From positions 248,001 to 312,000 of the forward strand of contig JAKFFE010000019.1 in the NCBI GenBank assembly GCA_036675345.1: a stretch of DNA of 64,000 nucleotides, read 5' to 3'. The translations under genes and the position numbers were made by a program. Below the pieces are notes generated by a model. It did not search any database. It was not told the origin of the DNA and saw only the letters and a program-made list of their open reading frames with translations. Shown here piece after piece: positions 7,873-15,657 of the stretch (the stretch's first letter is position 1; each line of letters opens with the position of its first letter). Origin of the DNA: JALYOC01 sp036675345 (GTDB lineage: Bacteria; Myxococcota; Myxococcia; Myxococcales; Myxococcaceae).

Positions 7873-9231
7873 CTACGTGGATTCGTCCGGCTCCGCCGGC
7901 CCCACCAGCCGGTACAAGGTCTTGCGGTCCACCCCCAGCAGGCGAGCAGCCTCGCTCTTGTTGCCCCCCACCCGCTGGAGGACATGGCTGGCGTAGCGCC
8001 GGTTCAACACCGCCAGCGACGGGAGATCCCCTGCCAGTCCGCCGCCCACCGCTCCCTCGCCTGAACTGGCCGCTCCAATCGGATGCGGAAAGTCGCCCAG
8101 GTCCAGCACCCCGGTGCCGTTGAGCGCCAGCCCCCGGGCGATCACGTTCTCCAGCTGTCTGACGTTGCCCGGCCACTCATAGGCCACCAACGCCTCCATC
8201 GCCGCCGGGGTGACCAGGGGGCGCAGCCCGGCCCGGGCGTGCAGCGAGGCCAGGTGCTCCACCAGCAGCGGGATGTCTTCCTTGCGCTCCCGCAGCGGCG
8301 GCAGGTGCAGGTGGACCACGTCCAGCCGGTAGAGCAGGTCCTCTCGGAACTTCCCCTCCCTCACCAGCGCGGGCAGGTCCTTGTTGGTGGCCGCCACCAC
8401 CCGCACGTCCACCTTGATCGGGTTGCTCTCCCCCACCCGGCGGATCTCTCCCTCCTGCAGCGCGCGCAGCAGCTGGGCCTGGATCTTCGGCCCCACGTCC
8501 CCAAGCTCGTCCAGGAACAGGGTGCCGCCGTGCGCCTCCTCGAACAGTCCGCGCCGCAGCCCGGCCGCGCCGGTGAAGGCGCCCCGGGCGTGGCCGAACA
8601 GCTCGGTCTCCATCAGTGACTCGGCGATCGCTCCGCAATCCACCGGGAGGAACGGGGCGTCCGGCCGGGGCGAACGGGCGTGCAGCGCGCGCGCCACCTG
8701 CTCCTTGCCGGTGCCGGTCTCCCCGGTGATCAACACCGGCACCCGGGTGGGCGCGGCGCGCGCCACCTGCTTGTAGACCTCCAGCAGGGCCGGGCTGCGG
8801 CCGACCGTGGTCACCCGGGGGAGGATCCTCGACTTGAGCCGGCGGTTCTCCGCCAGCAGGCGCCGCTGCTCCAGCGCCCGACGCGCGGCGTGCAGCAGCG
8901 AGTCCACGTCGAAGGGCTTGGCCAGGTAGTCCCAGGCGCCCTGCTGGATGGTCTCCAGCGCGCCCTCGATGTTCCCAAAGGCGGTCAGCACCATCACCGG
9001 GGTCTCCGGCCACCGCTCCCGCACCGCCGCCAGCACCCGCAACCCATCCCCCGGCTCGGGCATCGCCATGTCGGTGAGCACCAGGTCCGGCCCGGTCTCC
9101 CCGGCGATCACCTTCAGCGCCTCCTCTGCGCTGGCTGCCAGCTCCACCTCTCCCATCACCTTGAGCTGCGAGTGGAGGAACTCCCGGGCGTGCCGATCGT
9201 CGTCCACCACCAGGATCCGCGTCGGGGTCAC
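7873..9231 (-). CDS. NtrC-family sigma-54-dependent response regulator
   Basis: 452 residues in three domains. The receiver has VVDDDRHAREF and phosphoacceptor LVLTDMAMPE. The AAA+ sigma-54 activator domain has Walker A GETGTGKE, the GAFTGA sigma-54 contact loop, Walker B GGTLFLDELGD and an R-finger region FREDLLYRLDV. A C-terminal Fis-type helix-turn-helix is seen in NKSEAARLLGVDRKTLYR. The GTG start overlaps the histidine-kinase stop (GTGA), so the two form a coupled pair. Such regulators bind upstream enhancer sites and drive sigma-54 promoters. A consensus sigma-54 promoter with inverted repeats lies just beyond the operon start at 11.15-11.25 kb and is the likely target. The frame stays open far upstream, but that is only high-GC read-through. 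Confidence 0.95.
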   Translation of the reverse strand: MTPTRILVVDDDRHAREFLHSQLKVMGEVELAASAEEALKVIAGETGPDLVLTDMAMPEPGDGLRVLAAVRERWPETPVMVLTAFGNIEGALETIQQGAWDYLAKPFDVDSLLHAARRALEQRRLLAENRRLKSRILPRVTTVGRSPALLEVYKQVARAAPTRVPVLITGETGTGKEQVARALHARSPRPDAPFLPVDCGAIAESLMETELFGHARGAFTGAAGLRRGLFEEAHGGTLFLDELGDVGPKIQAQLLRALQEGEIRRVGESNPIKVDVRVVAATNKDLPALVREGKFREDLLYRLDVVHLHLPPLRERKEDIPLLVEHLASLHARAGLRPLVTPAAMEALVAYEWPGNVRQLENVIARGLALNGTGVLDLGDFPHPIGAASSGEGAVGGGLAGDLPSLAVLNRRYASHVLQRVGGNKSEAARLLGVDRKTLYRLVGPAEPDEST

Positions 9232-10664
9232 CACCGGGCCTCCAGCCGTTGCGCCGCTGCCACCGGCTCCGGCGCGATGCGGGCCAACGGCAGGGACACC
9301 TGTGCCAGGGTCCCCTTCCCCGGCTGACTGCTGAACTCCAGCCGTCCTCCATGGGCCTCCACCAGCCGGCGGGTGATCGCCAGGCCCAGCCCGAACCCCT
9401 CGTGGGTCTGGCGCACCTGCGGCGCCCGGTAGAAGGGCTGACCCAGCCGGGCCTGGACCTCGGCGTCCATCCCCGGGCCGTTGTCCTCCACCGCCAGCTG
9501 GCCGAACTCCCGCTCCCTCCACACCCGCACCGTCACCTGGGCCTCCGCTGTTCCCGCCGTGTACTTCACCGCGTTGGAGAGCAGGTTCTGGACCACGCTC
9601 TGCAACAACTGCGCGGGGCACTCCACCTGCACCCCGGAACCCAGCTGGCGATCGATCCGCACCCCCAGCGCCGCCGCCACCTGATCCACCTCCATCAGCT
9701 GCGCGGTCACCACCACCTCCAGCGCCGCGCTGGAGCTCTCTCCGCGCTGCCCGGCACGGTGGAAGCGCAGCAGCGCCTCCACCAACCCGGCCACCCGGTC
9801 GGTGCTCTCCAGCGCGCGGTCCAGTTGTTCGGAGAGCTGGGGCGCGCCCTTCACCTCCGGCGCCCGCCGGGCCACGGTCAGGTAGCCCCGCAGCGGGGCC
9901 AGCGGGCTGAGCAGATCGTGCGCCACCCTCCCGGCAAAGGCATCCAGCTCGCGGTTCCGACGATCCAGCTCGGCCAACTGGGTGGCGATCAGCCGCTCCT
10001 GTCGGCGCAGGGTGAGGCTGAGGCTGCCCGCCAGCAGCGAGGCCACCGCCAGCGCCACCAGCAGCACCCCGCCTCCCAGCTCCAGGCTGGCCCGGCGCAG
10101 CGCATCCACCTGGGCCTGCACCCGCTGGGCGGAGGCGGCGTTCTCTCCGGCCAGCTGAGCGGCCAGCAGATCCAGCTCCTCCAGCCGCGGCCGCAGTCGG
10201 TCGGAGAGGTGCTCCCGCGCCCGCTGCGGATCCCCGGCATCGGAGTACTGGGCCACCTCGCTGACCTCGGTGGCCAGCGCCCGGTAGACGCCGCTGAAGC
10301 GGGTCCACAGCGCCAGGTGGTCCGGATGGGGGTGGCGCAGCTGTTCCAGGTAGCTGGCCTGCGCCTCCTGCAGTTGGCCCAGGATGCCGGACATCACCCG
10401 GGCTGCCTCCTCCCGCTGGGGAGCGGTGGGGGCCCGGAGGTGCGCCTCCACCGCCGACTCCAGGGCCATCGCGCTGACCCGGATCCGGGTGATCAGCTGC
10501 CCCCGCTCCAGCGCCCGCCCCACCACCTCCCGGCTCTCCTCGGCGGTCTCCCGCTGCGAGAGGAGGATGTACACCGCGGCCGCCGCCACCACGGCGATGG
10601 CGGCAAAGAAGCCCAGCCGCCACCCTCCGCTGCGCAGCAGCGTCCGCGAAGGGGACAGGCTCAG
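9228..10664 (-). CDS. Membrane sensor histidine kinase partnered with the NtrC regulator
   Basis: About 478 residues. A TM segment near the N-terminus (GFFAAIAVVAAAAVYILL) is followed by a roughly 150-residue helical periplasmic domain and a second TM (GGGVLLVALAVASLLAGSL). Then comes the dimerisation/phosphorylation domain with H in GRVAHDLLSPLAPL, and an ATPase with N box NLLSNAVKY, G1 box DNGPGM and G2 box GFGLGLAI. No ATG, GTG or TTG exists at the expected position. A CTG at 10664 follows a GGGAGAAG ribosome site and overlaps the upstream stop as CTGA, so it is the best start; the next candidate is a GTG inside the first TM. The gene sits between a lipoprotein gene and the response regulator. 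Confidence 0.9.
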   Translation of the reverse strand: MSLSPSRTLLRSGGWRLGFFAAIAVVAAAAVYILLSQRETAEESREVVGRALERGQLITRIRVSAMALESAVEAHLRAPTAPQREEAARVMSGILGQLQEAQASYLEQLRHPHPDHLALWTRFSGVYRALATEVSEVAQYSDAGDPQRAREHLSDRLRPRLEELDLLAAQLAGENAASAQRVQAQVDALRRASLELGGGVLLVALAVASLLAGSLSLTLRRQERLIATQLAELDRRNRELDAFAGRVAHDLLSPLAPLRGYLTVARRAPEVKGAPQLSEQLDRALESTDRVAGLVEALLRFHRAGQRGESSSAALEVVVTAQLMEVDQVAAALGVRIDRQLGSGVQVECPAQLLQSVVQNLLSNAVKYTAGTAEAQVTVRVWREREFGQLAVEDNGPGMDAEVQARLGQPFYRAPQVRQTHEGFGLGLAITRRLVEAHGGRLEFSSQPGKGTLAQVSLPLARIAPEPVAAAQRLEARW

Positions 10665-11077
10665 TTCGCTTCTCCCGCCGCGGGCAGCGGAGCCGGGGGC
10701 TCGGTGAGCGCCCGACGCGCGCGGTCCAGCGCCGAGTCGTACCAGGTGGAGGAGAGCTGCTCGGTCAGCTGCGAGAGCCGCGCCCGCTGTCCGGAGAGGT
10801 TCACGTTCAGCTCCATCAGCTCCTGCCGCGCGTCCTCCGCCTCGGACAGCGAATGCTCCAAGGTGGCCACCCGGGCCTGCAGCCGATCCCGCTCCGAGAG
10901 CAACACCTCGGTGGTCCGCAACACCTGAAGCAGCTGCTCGCGCAGGGCCTCGCTGCGCTCGCGCTCCTGGAGGTGCTGGGCCTGGGCGCGCTGGGTCTTG
11001 ATCACCTGGGCGTCGAAGCGCTCGCGCGAGACGCCGCACCCGCTCAGGACGATCACCACCGCCAGCACTCCGCGCAT
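10661..11077 (-). CDS. Small coiled-coil lipoprotein, first gene of the sigma-54 two-component operon
   Basis: 138 residues. The N-terminus MRGVLAVVIVLSGCG is a lipoprotein signal with lipobox LSGC, so the mature protein should be lipid-anchored at Cys14. The body is charged and helical (for example ERERSEALREQLLQV and DRLQARVATLEHSL), a predicted coiled coil. A GGGAGG ribosome site lies 7 bases before the ATG. It overlaps the next gene, the sensor kinase, so it may sense or transmit an envelope signal to that kinase. That role is inferred from context only. Confidence 0.8.
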   Translation of the reverse strand: MRGVLAVVIVLSGCGVSRERFDAQVIKTQRAQAQHLQERERSEALREQLLQVLRTTEVLLSERDRLQARVATLEHSLSEAEDARQELMELNVNLSGQRARLSQLTEQLSSTWYDSALDRARRALTEPPAPLPAAGEAN

Positions 11078-11148
11078 TCACACCCTCCCGGCTCTTTCGC
11101 GCGGGAGAATCCGTTACCTGGGGTCGGGGGATCAACCTCTGGAAGCAG

Positions 11149-11210
11149 GGTGGGGATTTGCTCCCCACCTGTCCCACCCGGATTGGGGCTCTCCTCCCCA
11201 GCGGTGGGAC
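11149..11210. promoter_or_regulatory. Two inverted repeats upstream of the sigma-54 promoter, probable enhancer sites
   Basis: Repeat 1: GGTGGGGA (11149-11156) and TCCCCACC (11162-11169), 8-bp perfect arms. Repeat 2: GTCCCACC (11171-11178) and GGTGGGAC (11203-11210), 8-bp perfect arms enclosing a second inner pair TGGGG/CCCCA (11184-11188, 11196-11200). Their centres lie about 70 and 100 bp upstream of the expected start site of the sigma-54 promoter, a normal distance for NtrC-type activator sites. They lie between the divergent lipoprotein and Ala/Pro-rich genes. Confidence 0.55.
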
Positions 11211-11233
11211 CCGGCTCCCTCTGGAGAGGGCGC

Positions 11234-11248
11234 TGGCACAACCGTTGC
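11234..11248 (+). promoter_or_regulatory. Sigma-54 (RpoN) promoter, -24/-12 elements
   Basis: TGGCAC, five bases, then TTGC matches the sigma-54 consensus at every conserved position (GG at 11235-11236, GC at 11247-11248, 10 bp between them). Transcription would start near 11260, about 45 bp before the ATG of the Ala/Pro-rich protein. The divergent operon encodes an NtrC-type activator, which is needed for such promoters. Confidence 0.8.
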
Positions 11249-11303
11249 CTCCGGGCCGCCCCGTCGCCGCGATTTTCCGCGGCCCCACGTCTGGAGAGAC
11301 ACC

Positions 11304-11594
11304 ATGAAGCGCATCCTCACCGCCGTCGCCGCCCTCGCCGCCTCCGCCGCCCTGGCCAACGCCCGCGCTCCGGTCGCGGCCAAGCCGGCCCCCGCTCCGG
11401 CCGCTACCGTCGCCACCGCCAAGCCGGCTCCGGCCCCTGCCGCGGCCCCTGCCACTGCCAAGCCGGCCCCGGCGGCGGTGGAGACCGTGAAGTCCGACAA
11501 GCCGGCCGAGACCAAGACCGCGGAGCAGAAGGTCACCCCCGCGACGGAGAAGGCCCCCGAGGCGGCCAAGCCGGCGCCCACCCCGGCCAAGTAG
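11304..11594 (+). CDS. Small exported Ala/Pro/Lys-rich repetitive protein
   Basis: 96 residues. The N-terminus MKRILTAVAALAASAALANA is a signal peptide with a probable AxA cleavage site. The remainder is a low-complexity chain of AKPAPAPA-type repeats followed by a Lys/Glu/Thr-rich end. Such a chain is unlikely to fold and may be a periplasmic spacer or surface-associated polymer. The ATG is preceded by GGAGAG. It is the only gene between the sigma-54 promoter and a hairpin at 11610, so it is probably the monocistronic target of the adjacent NtrC-type system. No known function. Confidence 0.8.
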   Translation: MKRILTAVAALAASAALANARAPVAAKPAPAPAATVATAKPAPAPAAAPATAKPAPAAVETVKSDKPAETKTAEQKVTPATEKAPEAAKPAPTPAK

Positions 11595-11609
11595 TCCGTT
11601 TCCAGTCTG

Positions 11610-11637
11610 GAGCGGAGGGTTCCAAGGCCCTCCGCTC
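11610..11637 (+). terminator. Terminator-like hairpin after the Ala/Pro-rich gene
   Basis: A perfect 10-bp stem, GAGCGGAGGG (11610-11619) with CCCTCCGCTC (11628-11637), and an 8-base loop, 16 bp after the stop codon. There is no T-run, so termination efficiency is uncertain. Confidence 0.5.
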
Positions 11638-11732
11638 TCGCGCCAGGGCAAGCAGGCAGCCAGCCCTTCGGGCGGAGAGGGCCCGGGAGGCTTCGTGGTA
11701 CAACCCGGGCCTCCCTTCTCCTGGAGTCCCTG

Positions 11733-13238
11733 GTGCCTTTACCCTCCGAGCACAGCCCCGCCACGGACCTCTCCAACCGGGTCAAGAAGCTCCAGTCGAT
11801 CCTGGACGTGGCCAAGGTGATGGCCGCCGAGCGCGACCTGGACCTGCTGCTGCCGCTGATCCTCAAGCACGCCTCCAGCGTGGTGGATGCGGACCGCTGC
11901 TCGCTGTTCATCCTGGACCGCGACCGCAACGAGCTGTGGAGCAAGATCGCCCAGGGCACCAAGTCGGAGATCCGGGTCCCGGTGGGGACCGGCATCGCTG
12001 GGCTGGTGGCGCAGACCGGCGCGGTGATCAACATCCCGGACGCCTACGCCGACCCGCGCTTCAACCGCAGCATCGACCTGCAGCACGGCTACCAGACCCG
12101 GACCATCCTCTGCGTCCCGATGCACGACGCCAACGGGGAGATCACCGGGGTGATCCAGTCGCTGAACAAGCGCAGCGGGACCTTCACCTCCGAGGATGAG
12201 GACCTGCTGATGGCCCTGGGGGGCCAGGCGGCCTCCGCGGTGGAGAACGCGCTGCTCCACGAGGAGATCAGCCGGCTCTTCGAAGGCTTCGTCTCCGCCT
12301 CGGTGGTGGCGATCGAATCCCGCGACCCCAGCACCGCCGGTCACTCCGGCCGGGTGGCGGCGCTGACGGTGGGGCTGGCCAAGGCCACCGAACACCTCAG
12401 CACCGGGCCGTATGCGGGGCTGCGCTTCACCGCCCAGGAGATCCAGGAGGTCCGCTACGCGTCCTTGCTGCACGACTTCGGCAAGGTCGGGGTCCGCGAG
12501 CCGGTGCTGGTCAAGGCGGAGAAGCTGTACCCGCACGAGCTGGAGGTGCTCAAGCAGCGCTTCGAGCTGGCGCGGATGTCCCGGCGGCTGCAGAGCTACC
12601 AGCAGCGGTTGGAGGCGGTGAAGATCCGCGGCGAGAAGGCGCTACCGGAGATCGAGGCGGAGGCGGAGGAGAAGCTGGCCGCCCAGCTGCGCGAGCTGGA
12701 CGAGGTGCTGGGCTTCATCCTCACCTGCAACCGCCCCACCGTGCTGGCCCAGGGCGGCTTCGAGCGGCTGGCGGCGATCAAGGAGCTGACCTTCCTGGAC
12801 GCCGCCGGCGCGGCACTGCCGATGCTGTCTCCGCTGGAGGTGGAGCGGCTCTCCATCCCCAAGGGTTCGCTCTCCAACGCCGAGCGGCTGGAGATCGAGA
12901 GCCACGTGGAGCACACCTTCCGCTTCCTCTCCCAGATTCCCTGGACCCGCACCCTCCGCAACGTCCCGGAGATCGCGTACGCCCACCACGAGAAGCTCAA
13001 CGGCAAGGGCTACCCGCGCTCCATCCCCGCGCAGGTGATCCCGGTGCAGTCGAAGATGATGGCCATCTCCGACATCTACGACGCGCTCACCGCGTCCGAC
13101 CGCCCGTACAAGAAGGCCGTCCCCCACCCGCTGGCCCTGGACATCCTCAAGAAGGAATCCGACCTGGGGCTGATCGATGGGGAGCTGTTCAAGATCTTCG
13201 TCGAGGCGGAGATCCCGCGGAAGGCGCTGCGGCCCTAG
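11733..13238 (+). CDS. GAF / HD-GYP domain protein, probable cyclic-di-GMP phosphodiesterase
   Basis: 501 residues, soluble. A GAF domain covers about residues 20-175 (for example DADRCSLFILDRD and VPVGTGIAGLVA). The HD-GYP domain follows, with H in STAGHSGRV, the HD pair at residues 247-248 (LLHDFGKVG), and HHEKLNGKGYP at about 418-428. HD-GYP proteins hydrolyse cyclic-di-GMP. Between the HD and GYP halves lies an extra charged helical stretch of roughly 110 residues (about 270-380) absent from compact family members. The GTG start has GGAG 7 bases upstream. No partner receiver gene is adjacent. Confidence 0.9.
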   Translation: MPLPSEHSPATDLSNRVKKLQSILDVAKVMAAERDLDLLLPLILKHASSVVDADRCSLFILDRDRNELWSKIAQGTKSEIRVPVGTGIAGLVAQTGAVINIPDAYADPRFNRSIDLQHGYQTRTILCVPMHDANGEITGVIQSLNKRSGTFTSEDEDLLMALGGQAASAVENALLHEEISRLFEGFVSASVVAIESRDPSTAGHSGRVAALTVGLAKATEHLSTGPYAGLRFTAQEIQEVRYASLLHDFGKVGVREPVLVKAEKLYPHELEVLKQRFELARMSRRLQSYQQRLEAVKIRGEKALPEIEAEAEEKLAAQLRELDEVLGFILTCNRPTVLAQGGFERLAAIKELTFLDAAGAALPMLSPLEVERLSIPKGSLSNAERLEIESHVEHTFRFLSQIPWTRTLRNVPEIAYAHHEKLNGKGYPRSIPAQVIPVQSKMMAISDIYDALTASDRPYKKAVPHPLALDILKKESDLGLIDGELFKIFVEAEIPRKALRP

Positions 13239-13320
13239 CGCCTTCGCGGTAACGGTACTCCGGTCACCGTGCCTGCTGACGGTCGGTGCCCGGTGGGTTG
13301 GCGCTCCAGGGTGTCACTCT

Positions 13321-13884
13321 TCAGCGGAGTCCGGTCACCGCCGTCCCATCGATCAGGACTCGCGCCTGCTCAAAGAGCCGGGTGGCGGCGAGGCGATGGG
13401 TGTTCGCCCTGGAAGCGGGATAGACGGCGAGGAAGAACACGTTGTGGCCGGAGACGCGCACCCGTGCGGCCAGGATCTCCATGCCAGACTTGCCGAAGAG
13501 TTCGCCCTTCATCCGGAACAACTGCTCTTCGCTGCCCAGCAGAGTGAGGGGAGTTGTCCGGGAGGTCACCGCCTTCCCGTCGGCCAGCTCCATCACGTAG
13601 CGCTCTGCCCCTTTCTCCTCATTCAGGAGCTGTTCGGCGCCGCGATCCGCGCCGCTGATCACCCGCACCCCCACCGCGACCTTCTCGCCGATCGTTTGCA
13701 TGCAGTTGGGACTCAGCTGGGCTCCCTCCAGCCGCGGAAGGTTGATCAGGACGGCCCGGGCATTGCCGCCCGACGCGCCGTTGGTGGTCTGGCAGTCGAT
13801 CCGGACTGGCTCGGCTGCGAAGGCGGCGGTGGTGATCAGGAGACAGGCGAAGGGGAAAACAGGACGAAGAACAGCTCGGACCAT
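13321..13884 (-). CDS. Exported protein of unknown function
   Basis: About 187 residues. The chosen ATG at 13884 gives an N-terminal signal peptide (VFPFACLLITTAAFAAEP, AxA-type cleavage) with a GAGG element 9-10 bases upstream; the frame is open further upstream but without signal-peptide logic. The mature part has two Cys (DCQTTN and SPNCMQ) that could form a disulfide and is otherwise mixed alpha/beta. No recognisable domain was found. Its neighbours (HD-GYP gene, pyruvate kinase) give no functional clue. Confidence 0.7.
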   Translation of the reverse strand: MVRAVLRPVFPFACLLITTAAFAAEPVRIDCQTTNGASGGNARAVLINLPRLEGAQLSPNCMQTIGEKVAVGVRVISGADRGAEQLLNEEKGAERYVMELADGKAVTSRTTPLTLLGSEEQLFRMKGELFGKSGMEILAARVRVSGHNVFFLAVYPASRANTHRLAATRLFEQARVLIDGTAVTGLR

Positions 13885-14101
13885 TGGGGGAACCTCAGTG
13901 AAGGGGGTTGCCTGTCCGCTGCAAGCGACGTGCGCCCGCTGAAGGTCAGTCGGGTCGCAGGGTTGGCGACGCCCCCCCGGTCTCGCGGTGCGGACAGGCA
14001 TCTGGAAGACGGGATCGGTCAGGCAGTTCCGGGAATGCACCCGAGCACCCGTCAGCCCCAGTCGCCACCTCGCCGCCGCGCAGCATCCCCCGCACGGCAA
14101 A

Positions 14102-14133
14102 CGGCCCGACCGGGGATCTCCCTGGCCGGGCCG
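14102..14133 (-). terminator. Hairpin terminator after pyruvate kinase
   Basis: A long hairpin with arms CGGCCCG (14102-14108) and CGGGCCG (14127-14133) and further inner pairing up to a 2-base loop. It lies 25 bp beyond the pyk stop. On the minus strand it is followed only by TTTG, a weak T-tract. Confidence 0.55.
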
Positions 14134-14158
14134 CTTGTCACGTCAGGAACGCTGCCGG

Positions 14159-15589
14159 CTACCCGCCGATGGTGTGCAACCGCAGCGAGTTGATCTTCCC
14201 GGGCTGCCCCACCGGGGCGCCGAAGACGATCACCACCTTGTCGCCCTTGTTGGCCAGACCGCGGGCCAGCAGCTCCTCCTCCACGCGGCGGACCATGGCC
14301 TCGGTCTCCTGGATCGGCTCCAGCACCCGGGGGACCACGCCCCACATCAGGGTCAGCCGTCGGCGGACCTCCTGGTTGGGGCTGAAGGCCACGATCGGGA
14401 CCCGGGGACGGTTCTGGGAGAGCAACCGGGCGGTGGTGCCGGAGAGGGTGAAGGCCACGATCAGCTGCGCCCCCGCCTCCCGCGCCGCGCGACAGGCGAT
14501 GCCGGAGATCACGTCCGGGAAGGCGGCCGGGATGTGGGCGGGCTCGAAGAAGTTCTTCGAGGGCTTCTGGGCCCGGATGGAGGACTCGGCGGACTGGATG
14601 ATCCGGTCCATCATCTGCACCGACTCCAAGGGATAGCGGCCGGACGCGGTCTCGCCGGACAGCATCAGCGCGTCCGCCCCGTCGAACACCGCGTTGGCCA
14701 CGTCGGAGGCCTCGGCGCGGGTGGGGCGGGGATGCTCGATCATCGAGTTGAGCATCTGGGTGGCGACGATCACCGGCAGCCCGCGCAGGTTGGCGCGGCG
14801 GACGATGTCCTTCTGGATCGCCGGGACCTCCTCGGGCGGGATCTCCACCCCGAGGTCACCACGGGCCACCATCACCCCGTCGGTCTTGTCCAGGATCGCA
14901 TCCAGCCGGGCGATCGCCTCCGGCTTCTCCAGCTTGGCGATGATCGGCACCTGCCGCCCCGCCTCGGCCATCGCCTGACGCGCGCTGTCCAGGTCGCTGG
15001 GCTGACGCACGAAGGAGAGCGCGATGTAGTCCACCCCCGCCTTGATCCCGAAGATCAGATCCTCGCGATCCTTGGGGGTGAGCGCGTCCGCCTTGAGCGC
15101 CACGCCGGGCAGGTTGATCCCCTTGTTGTTCTTGAGGATGCCCCCGTGGATGATCTCCGTGGTCACGAACCCCTTCTTGTCGGTGCTCTTGACCTTCAGC
15201 TCCAGCAAACCGTCGTCCAGCAGGATCCGGTCACCGGGGTTCACGTCCTCCGCCAGGTGCGCGTAGGTGGTGGAGACCATCCCCTCGCGGCCCAGGAAGG
15301 TCTCGTCGGTGGTGATCGAGAGCTCGTTGCCCTCCTTGAGCTCGATCGCCCCGCCCTCCAGCTTGCCGGTGCGGATCTTCGGGCCCTGCAGGTCGGCGAG
15401 GATTCCCACCGCCTTGCGGACCTTCAGCGACGCGGCGCGCAGCCTCTCAATCGACTGGGCGTGCGCTTCATGGGTGCCGTGCGAGAAGTTCAGTCGCGCG
15501 ACGTCCATTCCGGCAAGCAGCAGCGCTTCGAGATGTTCCTGGGTGTAGCTGGCAGGTCCCAGCGTGCAAACAATCTTGGCTCTCCTCAT
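14159..15589 (-). CDS. pyk: Pyruvate kinase
   Basis: A 476-residue glycolytic enzyme that converts phosphoenolpyruvate and ADP to pyruvate and ATP. Visible signatures: RRAKIVCTLGPAS at the N-terminus, RLNFSHG, ADLQGPKIRTG, the active-site region IPIIAKLEKPEA with catalytic Lys, GVMVARGDLGVEIP, and the C-terminal allosteric domain. Length matches the family. The ATG has AGAGGT 5 bases upstream. It is transcribed divergently from an ASCH protein gene and ends in a hairpin. Confidence 0.97.
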   Translation of the reverse strand: MRRAKIVCTLGPASYTQEHLEALLLAGMDVARLNFSHGTHEAHAQSIERLRAASLKVRKAVGILADLQGPKIRTGKLEGGAIELKEGNELSITTDETFLGREGMVSTTYAHLAEDVNPGDRILLDDGLLELKVKSTDKKGFVTTEIIHGGILKNNKGINLPGVALKADALTPKDREDLIFGIKAGVDYIALSFVRQPSDLDSARQAMAEAGRQVPIIAKLEKPEAIARLDAILDKTDGVMVARGDLGVEIPPEEVPAIQKDIVRRANLRGLPVIVATQMLNSMIEHPRPTRAEASDVANAVFDGADALMLSGETASGRYPLESVQMMDRIIQSAESSIRAQKPSKNFFEPAHIPAAFPDVISGIACRAAREAGAQLIVAFTLSGTTARLLSQNRPRVPIVAFSPNQEVRRRLTLMWGVVPRVLEPIQETEAMVRRVEEELLARGLANKGDKVVIVFGAPVGQPGKINSLRLHTIGG

Positions 15590-15657
15590 AGGTACCTCTG
15601 AGAATCGGGGGCGCTGTCAGGCAGGTCAAGGCAATAGGTCCCCAAGGTTCGTGCTCC

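Noticed and set aside
9231..11651. Very long upstream extensions of the NtrC regulator and kinase frames
   Set aside because: Both extend through neighbouring genes as Gly/Ala/Arg-rich read-through. The overlapping GTGA and CTGA starts explain the true proteins.
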